DNA of 64,000 nt, taken from contig OX246744.1 of NCBI GenBank assembly GCA_945910005.1, positions 41,998,378-42,062,377 of the forward strand, in the 5' to 3' direction. Made by a program: the position numbers and the translations under genes. Below, piece by piece: positions 54,615 through 64,000 of the stretch. Position 1 is the first letter of the stretch, and every line of letters starts with the position of its first letter. Below the pieces are notes generated by a model. That model searched no databases. It was not told the origin of the DNA and saw nothing but the letters and a program-made list of their open reading frames with translations. This DNA is from Isoperla grammatica. Lineage: Eukaryota; Arthropoda; Insecta; Plecoptera; Perlodidae.

Positions 54615-54734
54615 ATGAATCACATCAACATTTTTATTGTATTTTTCGTGTTTTGTGACTATTGTTTCGGAGCACAAAACTATTGCAGGAAGAGGCAAAT
54701 ATACTGTCCACCATATGGACATGTATTGTGTAAG
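54615..54734 (+). CDS. Exon 1 of CAP copy 3 (signal peptide)
   Basis: 40 codons, starting MNHINIFIVFFVFC and ending GHVLCK before GTAAGTAG. Compared with copy 2, one codon (Ser after GAQ) is absent and changes sit mainly in the signal peptide; the mature part is unchanged. Confidence 0.82.
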
Positions 54735-57700
54735 GTAAGTAGGCCCTAGTACATAGGTATAGTACCAGAGCTGGGCAATACTCATATTTATATTTTATAT
54801 ACCGAATATAAAAGACAAAATTAAATTTATTTTGTATACAAAATATAACTAAATTAACAAATTATACTTTTGTGCTACGATATTGTGAATCGGGAACGTC
54901 AATATGAATCTAATTAAAATGGTATAAAGTAAAAAAGAAACACAATTAATTCACTTTACATACAAATCAAATCTTGAGTTAAACTTAATTCGTGTAAATA
55001 AATTAAAACTGTTTTTAGTTTTTGTTTTTTAAATAGACTAGGCCTACATTTTCTGTCTTCGAAACATTGTGTATACATGATTAAATGAATTGCTGCCAAC
55101 ACATTCATTATACAATGTTAACTTAGAACAATGCATACTACTTATAGGCCTACTTTTGTATACAACTTATACAATGTTAACTTTGTTAACGTAAAAAGAC
55201 TCGAGTTCAGTAAGGCCCAATTTTACGAACATCTGATAAATATTAAGGGCCAGTTTCATCAAACTATAATCCGTCGACTTTCTGTTAATCGGAGATCAAA
55301 AATGGCGCCCGGTAAAAGCCACCATGTGTTTTGTATGTAATGTTTGTTGAACCATGGTAACCAATCCGAGATTAGTAAATCGGCCGATTAAAATGTTTGG
55401 TGAATTCAGACCAAAAAAGGCTACTAACTTATTTTGGCAACAACCAATGAGTAGTGATACGTGAAATTAGCATTTTCAATTGTCATTTTATAGTGAATTG
55501 TATAGCATCTATTTTTATGAAAAGCTTAAAAAACTTAAGAATGAAGTTTTCTCAAATTTTTATTTTTAAATCACGTCATACTATTAAAATTAAAATCAAC
55601 TTAATTGCATTTATCATAAACAAAGTATAATAACTATGTTAAATATAATAAAATAGGAACAGAAAAACCTTAGTTTCTACTGAAAAATAGCACTTTGTAG
55701 CATCTATACACAAAACGCTATTTTCACGTATCTCTACCAATGAGGAATACTACAACAAGTTTTAACCAATGAGGAGTCTGGTTGCCAAGGTGAAAACAAG
55801 TTAGTACCTTACTAAATATTTCATAATTTAGGCTGTAAGACCGGGTATTAGTAACTTCGGATAAATATTTAGTAAGTTACTAAGTTGTTTTCACCATGAC
55901 ATCCAGGCTTCCCATTGGTTGTTGCCGTGGTGAAAACAAGTAAGTAGCCTTCTAAATATTTATCATAATACCGGGCCAAATTTTAACTGGATTATAATAT
56001 AGTAGCTCGAGAATCGCAAAAATGGTGAAAAAAAAATTCGAAATATTTTTTTAAAAGTTGTAGTATTGTCTCCAAATTAAGTTCATACACGAATCACTTG
56101 CGTTGTGATTGAATGGGATCAACTATATTTCGCAAATTGTATACTTGAGCTGAAAATTAAACAAATTAGGTAACAATATTATATGCTTGTTTTTCTTAAA
56201 ATCAACCCAACGTAAATCATCCCGGTATTCGTGAAATCGATTGATGGAATTCATACAAAATAATACAACTAAAGCTCTCACCAATATTCTTTTTTACTTT
56301 GAAGGGAGCTAATTTGGGACTTTTTTCAAATAACGAAAATTCTCGAGTTTCTCTTTTAAGGTCGCAAAATTTCAATGTTAAAAAAACTATTTTTGCGATT
56401 CTGAAAAAGGATTAAAAGTTAACACCCGTTATGCCAGCTATGTGTTGCAGGATAACGGGGTAGACATGTGTGGCAAGGCCAACAGTACAGCAGACCCAGA
56501 TGTCATAGTGAATACTCTCAACTCACGACGTAATGTTATTGCTATTGGTCATAGCATCCAATATGATGCTATGTGTTGCAGGATAACGGGGTAGACATGT
56601 GTTGCAAGGCCAACAGTACAGCAGACCCAGATGTCATAGTGAATACTCTAAACTCACGACGTAATGTTATTGCTATGGGTCATAGCATCCAATATGATGC
56701 TATGTGTTGCAGGATAACGGGGTAGACATGTGTTGCAAGGCCAACAGTACAGCAGACCCAGATGTCATAGTGAATACTCTCAACGCACGGCGTAATGTTA
56801 TTGCTATGTGTCATAGCATCCAATATGATGCTATGTGTTGCAGGATAACGGGGTAGACATGTGTGGCAAGGCCAACAGTACAGCAGACCCAGATGTCATA
56901 GTGAATACTCTCAACTCACGGTGTAATGTTATTGCTATGGGTCATAGCATCCAATATGATGCTATGTGTTGCAGGATAACGGGGTAGACATGTGTACTGT
57001 GTAGCAAGGCCAACAGTACAGCAGACCCAGATGTCATAGTGAATACTCTCAACTCACGACGTAATGTTATTGCTATGGGTCATAGCATCCAATATGATGC
57101 TATGTGTTGCAGGATAACGGGGTAGACATGTGTGGCAAGGCCAACAGTACAGCAGACCCAGATGTCATAGTGAATACTCTCAACGCACGACGTAATGTTA
57201 TTGCTATGGGTCATAGCATCCAATATGATGCTATGTGTTGCAGGATAACGGGGTAGACATGTGTGGCAAGGCCAACAGAACAGCAGACCCAGATGTCATA
57301 GTGAATACTCTCAACTCACGACGTAATGTTATTGCTATGGGTCATAGCATCCAATATGATGCTATGTGTTGCAGGATAACGGGGTAGACATGTGTTGCAA
57401 GGCCAACAGTACAGCAGACCCAGATGTCATAGTGAATACTCTCAACGCACGACGTAATGTTATTGCTATTGGTCATAGCATCCAATATGATGCTATGTGT
57501 TGCAGGATAACGGGGTAGACATGTGTTGCAAGGCCAACAGTACAGCAGACCCAGATGTCATAGTGAATACTCTAAACTCACGACGTAATGTTATTGCTAT
57601 GGGTCATAGCATCCAATATGATGCTATGTGTTGCAGGATAACGGGGTAGACATGTGTGGCAAGGCCAACAGTACAGCAGACCCAGATGTCATAGTGAATA

Positions 57701-58326
57701 CTCTCAACTCACGACGTAATGTTATTGCTATGGGTCATAGCATAGCATCCAATATGATGCTATGTGTTGCAGGATAACGGGGTAGACATGTGTGGCAAGG
57801 CCAACAGTACAGCAGACCCAGATGTCATAGTGAATACTCTCAACGCACGGCGTAATGTTATTGCTATGGGTCATAGCATCCAATATGATGCTATGTGTTG
57901 CAGGATAACGGGGTGGACATGTGTGGCAAGGCCAACAGTACAGCAGACCCAGATGTCATAGTGAATACTCTCAACACACGGCGTAATGTTATTGCTATGG
58001 GTCATAGCATCCAATATGATGCTATGTGTTGCAGGATAACGGGTTAGACATGTGTGACAAGGCCAACAGTACAGCAGACCCAGATGTCATAGTGAATACT
58101 CTCAACGCACGGTGTAATGTTATTGCTATGGGTCATAGCATAGCATCCAATATGATGCTATGTGTTGCAGGATAACGGGGTAGACATGTGTGGCAAGGCC
58201 AACAGTACAGCAGACCCAGATGTCATAGTGAATACTCTCAACTCAAGGAGGAATGTTATTGCTATGGGTAGTAAAATCAAGGACCCAGTGAGCGGTCTAC
58301 CTCCTGCATCCAATATGATGAGATTG
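54615..58326 (+). CDS. CAP-superfamily gene, copy 3, exons 1-2 (rest beyond or lost)
   Basis: Exon 1 54615-54734 and exon 2 58171-58326 keep frame and splice sites. After exon 2 the copy matches introns of copies 1 and 2 up to about 61049, with two transposon insertions. Then the fold-back element begins and exon 3 is not reached before the window ends. It may continue beyond 64000 or be cut off. Confidence 0.7.
54735..56450 (+). other. Intron 1 of CAP copy 3 (before the exon 2 array)
   Basis: It lacks the 3.4-kb palindromic transposon of copy 2, so the junction AACAAATTATACTTTTGTGC, TACGATATTGTGAATC shows the state before that insertion. A small hAT element lies at 55452-55736. Confidence 0.7.
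55452..55736. mobile_element. Small hAT MITE in intron 1 of CAP copy 3
   Basis: Ends TAGTGATACGTGAAATTAGC and GCTATTTTCACGTATCTCTA are inverted, with CCAATGAG on both sides (55444-55451, 55737-55744). The TAGWGAT start is like that of the hAT at 22383. Confidence 0.82.
56451..58170 (+). repeat. Exon 2-derived array, CAP copy 3 (about 13 units upstream of exon 2)
   Basis: Same unit as in copies 1 and 2, mostly 131 bp with a few small insertions (for example ACTGTG near 56996). The last unit is the true exon 2 at 58171. Confidence 0.92.
58171..58326 (+). CDS. Exon 2 of CAP copy 3
   Basis: 156 bp, phase 0 to 0. It has GKANSTADP and LNSRRNVIAMG (Ala to Ser compared with copies 1 and 2) and ends MMRL before GTAATAATA. 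Confidence 0.82.
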
Positions 58327-58470
58327 GTAATAATATCTCAAATACTTTACCACTATCATTGAGTCTATTAGTGTAGGGTAGAGGCCCAGCGACCATTGGC
58401 GACTGTCTTCCAATAAATCGCCCGTAGTACTGGGGGGAGCCGCTAGGTGCCGCCACATGTACCCACCAAT

Positions 58471-59075
58471 AGGGAATGGTATCAAAAATAAATATTGTTC
58501 AGAGTACCAAAAAATGATCGATCTTTATCCAAAAATTACGTGGATCTAATGTTTATGTCTGAAAAGTACATAGTTCACTATGACATTTTCTACCAGCATT
58601 GTAAAACGGTCCGTGACGTCAAATGTTGGTAAACAACAAATTTTATGAATTAATTCATCTAAGCTCTTTGGAATTCACAACTATTTCGCCTGTTATAACA
58701 GCACTTCATTGTTGTTGACCTTCAGATGTTATATTTTAAAACCCCAATGTTTTCAAATATTCTTTAAAAATACTGTAATTATTGATTATATTCGTATACA
58801 TTTATGTTCAATAGTATTTGGAAACAAATTTGCTACAAAACATTCTATTGTGAGTGAAATTATTAGCAAAACAGCGTTTCTTGATATAATTGGGTGTTTG
58901 TGATCCAAACGTTTGACGTCATTCCCCGTTTTTCACGCCAAAACGACGTGTGAAATTTCGGGTGATTTTTATCTATGAAATGAAATGAAATGAAACACAC
59001 AAATTAATATGATTCTTTATAGAAACTGAAATAATTCAACTAGATGGAACTATAAAAAAAATCTGAATATTCCCT
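58471..59075. mobile_element. TIR insertion in intron 2 of CAP copy 3
   Basis: AGGGAAT and ATTCCCT ends; it splits the palindromic MITE that is whole at 14651 and 31046. Comparison gives AT on both sides as the only duplicated bases. The interior is AT-rich with no clear gene. Confidence 0.6.
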
Positions 59076-59572
59076 ATTAGGCCACGCTGATGTGGCGGCA
59101 CCTAGCGGCTCCCCACAGTCCTACTAGCGTACACGGGCGATCTATGGGTAGACAGTTGCCAATGAAGGACCCTTTTGACCCTACTACTACTATAGTACAG
59201 GGGCCGGATTCACAAGAGGTCTCCACTTTGGCTAGGCCTAACTACACTAGAGTAACACTAGGGGCGGAATGCAGAGTCGAGTTAAGTATATGAATTGTTT
59301 ATGGTTGCTATGGAGTTTGTTCTAGTAGAAAATAGCATGTAATAAAACAATTCCATAGCAAAAAATACTGTGCTTATCTTGACAGTTGACTCTGTATACG
59401 GCCCTAAGATTTAGGACCTGACTTAAGACCGCCAGATAGGACCTCTTGTGAACCCGGCTGCAGATACAGTCCGTGAGGGACGTGGCGAACCTAGGCTAGG
59501 CCTAGACCCAACGCTAGGGCTATAGGCCATTTTATTGTCGCCGTCTTTGAACTTCCGGCCGCCATTGCAACC

Positions 59573-61010
59573 CAGTGGCGTTGGAACCGGGGGGTCAGAG
59601 GGGGGGCAATAGTATATTTTTGCCCCCCCCATCCCCATACTGTGAAATGCGATGCACTGATTTAACAGTCTTTGAAACAACATATTACGCCCAAAAATTT
59701 GTTACGCCCTTGACATAACAAGATATCAAATTTGAAAGTTTTATATTTCCCAACTTTCAAATAGTTTTTTGGGGATTTAAAGTCAGTCTGTTTCAACTGT
59801 TTATAGTTTTCTTATTGATTCCTGGAAATTTAATGAAAGATTTTGCTTTTTAAAGACATCACAGCAGAGTCTGCACAACAAAGCGCAGGCCTGTGTGTCC
59901 CTACGTCTAGGATTATTCGGCGAGATAAGCAGGTATTTCCTATGACCGGACACTAGTTCTAATTGTAACAAAAAAGGTTTTACATTACGGTGGGCATTAG
60001 TGAAATGATTTCCCGGAACACTGAGTCGTCGGAACGGGAGTCGTCATAAGGGGAGTCCATCAAGGGAGGGCAGGGCCATGTGGGTGGAGAAATCTTCAGT
60101 GGGACAGTGGGGGGGAAGGGACAGGATCTTCTTTCGTCGCCTCTTACGACTGGCAGAGTCACCCTGGGCCTATTCTTTCCCGGGCCCAGACGGGGTACTG
60201 CACATTCATAACGATCGTCTCATGAGCTTGAACATAAAAGAAATTTGCAATGAATTTGCAAAGAAAACAACCAAACGTGCTGAGGTATTTGGGACGTGCT
60301 GAATGCTTAGCGTTTGAGCAACGAACCTACAATTAAAACATTCTTAAATTTCCAAAATTAACCGCTTGTTCGTTCGTTGTTTCTTGTGTTGTGCATATGT
60401 ATATATATAGTATATATAGACGTATGTGTGTGTATTATTTTACTGTAATACGATGAAGTTAACGTTGGTGTTAGTGAAGGCAGTAGAAACTAATACATAC
60501 AAAACTTTGCATAAGATTGAAGTGGGATTGACCGAAAAAAAAACTGATGTTTGATTCGGCAGGAACTTCTTATCACCAAGAGCAATGCTGTTTATCGATG
60601 GTGAAAACATAGCTAGTCCATGTGTTAGTACACGTGTTTTTTGCTGCAAGAAAATGTGAATAATTTTATAAGAAGGTATAAATATAATAACAACCTTTAT
60701 TCGGTTTCTGCAGCCAAAGCTGTAGTCGTAAGACACAGAATAACATACAATAACTTATATTAAAACGAAAATCGAAACAAATTACAATTTATAGATAAAC
60801 TAAACAAAATTAAGAATACAAATGGTGCCTAAATATAAAAATAGACCACCTTAATACGGCCAGAACAATTTCATCGGTGAGACTTGATGGTAGTTGGAAC
60901 GACTTCCGAAATTTCTCGAAAAAGCCATTTCTACATTTATTTATATTATTTACATTCTGTAACCCATAAGTGCTTGCCCCCCCTAGCAAAATGTACTTCC
61001 AACGCCCCTG
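59573..61010. mobile_element. hAT element in intron 2 of CAP copy 3
   Basis: Ends CAGTGGCGTTGGAACCGGGG and CTTCCAACGCCCCTG are inverted, with TTGCAACC on both sides (59565-59572, 61011-61018). Copies 1 and 2 show the empty site. A plus-strand piece near 60120-60185 (TTTCGTCGCCTCTTACGAC and on) is unlike the rest and may be a further old insertion. No intact transposase. Confidence 0.87.
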
Positions 61011-61049
61011 TTGCAACCATTCTTGAATGCACAGCCTTCTCGAATATAA

Positions 61050-63656
61050 TTAGATGAGCGTAGCGAAGCGGAGTGAATCTCTCCATACAACTCGATCGGC
61101 GCTTTGTCTGTGTGTATGTCTGTACGTATGTCTGTATATATGTCTGTATGTGCGATAAATTTTGTTCGTCGCGCATAGGCCAAACGGCTTGACGTATTTG
61201 GCTGAAATTTTCGGTCAACATTTGTGACTACTAAACTCGATGCTGTTAACATAACCAGCAAAATTCGTCAAGATGCCATCCTACAAAAAATTAATAACTG
61301 AAAAATAAAATTTGTTTATTTATTTAATTAAATGAAAACTTACCAACGGATTTAAATAATGTTTATCATGTAGGTTAACATAATTTGTACCAACAATAAA
61401 CAATAATTTCAAAATTGTACGTTCATCCGCCATGTTATAAAAAAATATTGTTTATTTACAACAATAATTTCTTCATTTTTACAGTGTTCCGCCGATATGA
61501 TTCGCATTTGCGGACTTTTGCAATTAGATGCACATAGTATACACCAAAAATAGCGTACGTAACAATACTTATGCACTTTTATTTGGAATCTCGATAGCTG
61601 TCATAAAATGGCTACAATGACATAAGATGCCAACCTACAAAAAATTAACAACTGAAACACGTGTTTTGTTATTTATTTATTTATTTATTTAAATTAAAAC
61701 TTACACACGGATATTAATGATTTTTTGTATGTAGGTCCACATCAATACTACCAACACTCGACATTAGTTTCAAATTTGTTGCTTTAACCGCCATGTTATA
61801 AACAAATATTGTTTATTTACGGCCGACATTTTCTTCATTTTTACAGTGTTTCACCGATATGATTCGCATTTGCGGACCATTGAAGTTAGATGCACATAGT
61901 ATGCTGCAGAAATGGCGTAGGAAGTCAGACCTTTCTCACTATGTATTTAGAATTTTGATAGCTGTCATAGAATGGCTACAATGGCGTGTTATGTTTTATG
62001 ACTTTCACGGCAAAAATGCAAATGTTAACAACGAACTTTGTAGACAAATAAAAAAGCTTTTATTATAATTTAAAAGCGGGTTATTGTATGATAAAACAAT
62101 AATTCATTTTACATATGGTCTATATCTACATTATGGAACTTTCCATACACTGATAGGTTTAATAGTTTATGAATGAGAGCCTATTGAGTAGACCATGGTT
62201 GAATTAAACTAGGAAAACGCTCCACGTTGACAGATGAGCGATTTTTTTCAATGTATCAAATCAAATAAATCATTTGCATATCATGTTACTCTTTAAAAAA
62301 AAAAAACCTTTATAATAAACATATGATTTTTTTACAAGATGGCGGATCAAGTTACAACATTATGACTTAAGTATATTATTTTTTGATATGTTGTTAATAA
62401 ATGCACGAAATATAATTTAAATCCGTTAAGAAGTTTTCTTTAAAGAAATTTAAACCTTTAAGTTGATGGATTTCCGCATAATTTCATTAGAAAGTGGTCT
62501 ACTCAATAGGCTCTTATTCATAAACTATTAAACCTATCAAGGTATGGAAAGTTCCATAATGTAGATACAGACTATATCTTAAATGTTATAGTATGAGACG
62601 TTAAGCCCAAATAATCAATTAAATGTTATATTGTTGAATCATACAATAACCCGCTTTTAAATCATAATAAAAGCTTTTTAATTTGTCGACCAAGTTCGGT
62701 GTTAAGTTTTGCATGTTTGCCGTGAACGTCATTAAATATAACACGTCATTGTAGCCATTCTATGATAGCTATCAAAATTCCAAATACATAGTAAGAAAGG
62801 TCTGACTGCGTAAGCCATTTCGGCAGCATACTTTGTGCATCTAACTTCAATGGTCCGCAAATGCGAATCATATCGGTTAAACACTGTAAAAACGAAGAAA
62901 ATTACTCCCGTAAATAAACAATATTTGTTTATAACAAGGCGGTTAAAGCTACAATTTTGAAACTGTTGTTGAGTGTTGGTACTATTGATGTGGACTTACA
63001 AATAAAACATTATTTATATCGGTGTGTAAGTTTTAATTTAATTAAATAACTAACAAAACATGTGTTTCAGTTGTTAATTTTTTGTAGGTTGGCATCTTAC
63101 GTCATTGTAGCCTTTTTCAGACAGCTATCGACATTCCAAATAATAACGAGAAAGGTATGATTGCATACGCTATTTTTTTGTTTACTATGTGCATCTTACT
63201 GCAAAGATCCGCAAATGCGAACGATATCGGTGGAACACTGTAAAAATGAAGAAATTATTGTTGTAAATAAACAATATTTTTTTATGACATGACGGGTAAA
63301 CTTACAATTTTGAAACTATTGTCAAGTGTTGAGACTATTGATGGTAACCTACAAGTGAAACACAATTAAAATCCGTGTGTAAGTTTTAATTAAATTAAAT
63401 AAATAAACAAATTTTGTTTTTCAGTAATTATTTTTTTGTAGGTTGGCATCTTGACGAATTTTGCTGGTTATGTTAACAGCATCGAGTTTAGTAGTCACAA
63501 ATGTTGCCCGAAAATTTCAGCAAAATACGTCAAGCCGTTTGACCTGTGCGCGACGAACAAAATTTGGCGCACAGACAGACATACATACAGACACACAGAC
63601 AAAGCGCCGATCGAGTTGTATGGAGAGATTCACTCCGCTTCGCTACGCTCATCTAA
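61050..63656. mobile_element. 2.6-kb fold-back (palindromic) element
   Basis: Left arm 61050-62195 and right arm 62495-63656 are inverted copies with ends TTAGATGAGCGTAGCGAAGC and GCTTCGCTACGCTCATCTAA. Each arm begins with a GTCTGT-rich stretch and holds two tandem units of about 370 bp (ATGATTCGCATTTGCGGAC marks them). A 300-bp centre starts CTAGGAAAACGCTCC. It interrupts the third CAP copy inside the hairpin MITE of intron 2. Confidence 0.8.
62590..62618 (+). mobile_element. 29-bp LINE 3' tail with 11-bp target duplication
   Basis: AGTATGAGACGTTAAGCCCA and AATAATCAA lie between two copies of TTAAATGTTAT (62579-62589 and 62619-62629). The sequence is the same as the 3' end of the LINE-like insertion ending at 49573. 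The opposite arm of the palindrome lacks it. Confidence 0.8.
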
Positions 63657-64000
63657 CTAGGAAAACGCTCCGCGTTGACAGATGAGCGATTTTTTTCAAT
63701 GTAACAAATCAAATAAATCATTTGCATACTAGGAAAACGCTCCGCGTTGCCAGATGAGCGAGTTGGTTCAATGTTTTAAAGCAAACACATCTTTTGAATA
63801 TCATATTTCTCTTAAAAAAAAAAAAAACTTAATAATAAACATACGATTTTTTTACAAAATGGCGGAGCAAGTAACAACCTTATTACTTGTGTATATTATT
63901 TCTCAATTTGTTTCTAATAAATGCACGAAATATTATTTAAATCCGTTAAGATGTTTTTTTTTACATTTTTTTTTTAATTAAATTATGCGGAAATCCATTG
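63657..64000. repeat. Direct repeats related to the centre of the fold-back element
   Basis: CTAGGAAAACGCTCCGCGTT occurs at 63657 and again at about 63729, and in changed form at 62210 in the centre. The sequence after 63729 follows the centre through ATTATGCGGAAATCCAT. The structure goes on past the window edge. Confidence 0.7.

Noticed and set aside
12872..58170. CRISPR-like regular repeats
   Set aside because: The units adjoin each other without unique spacers, the sequence is eukaryotic, and the repeats are exon copies.

Overview
The window is nuclear DNA of an animal, probably a marine invertebrate. The evidence is GT-AG introns, many short terminal-inverted-repeat (TIR) elements, tRNA-derived SINEs, a Gypsy LTR retrotransposon and very little coding sequence. 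The N-terminal cysteine pattern of the one host gene family (an NYC start) recalls arthropod antigen-5-like proteins. I cannot name the lineage more closely.

The only host gene I can support is a CAP-superfamily (SCP/antigen-5/CRISP-like) gene present as three tandem copies on the + strand. Reading splice sites by eye gives a seven-exon model: a signal-peptide exon, four CAP exons, a Cys-rich hinge exon, and a final exon with an acidic linker and a hydrophobic, GPI-anchor-like tail. Exon lengths are 123, 156, 100, 127, 94, 142 and 137 bp (879 bp, 292 aa) and every phase matches. Copy 1 has exons 2-7 (14444-21101); its first exon is not in the window. Copy 2 has all seven exons (24666-51328) but carries a 2-bp deletion in exon 5 and an 11.4-kb Gypsy element in intron 4. 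Copy 3 has exons 1-2 (54615-58326) and is then broken up by transposons to the window end.

The most unusual feature is that the large minisatellites inside these genes are built from the gene's own exons. Exon 2 with its splice acceptor is repeated as about 131-bp units (13, 10 and about 14 copies including the real exon). Part of exon 4 is repeated as 50-bp units in copy 1 and 74-bp units in copy 2. Exon 6 with its branch point, polypyrimidine tract and acceptor is repeated as about 157-bp units (12 and 5 copies). In the exon 2 and exon 6 arrays only the last unit continues into a real splice donor. A fourth array, of 14-bp pyrimidine-rich units, abuts the exon 7 acceptor.

Layout: 1-11.2 kb, no recognised gene; three unrelated minisatellites (60, 45 and 150 bp) and small elements. 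11.2-21.8 kb, CAP copy 1. 21.8-24.6 kb, SINE, hAT and MITE-rich spacer. 24.6-52.2 kb, CAP copy 2, with a 3.4-kb palindromic transposon in intron 1, Gypsy (35046-46426, itself carrying a 1.4-kb hAT element) in the exon 4 array, and a TTAA-flanked element in intron 6. 52.2-54.6 kb, spacer with a hAT MITE. 54.6-64 kb, CAP copy 3 with two hAT elements and a large fold-back element. Comparing the three copies gives empty sites for many insertions, so element ends and target duplications can be read directly.
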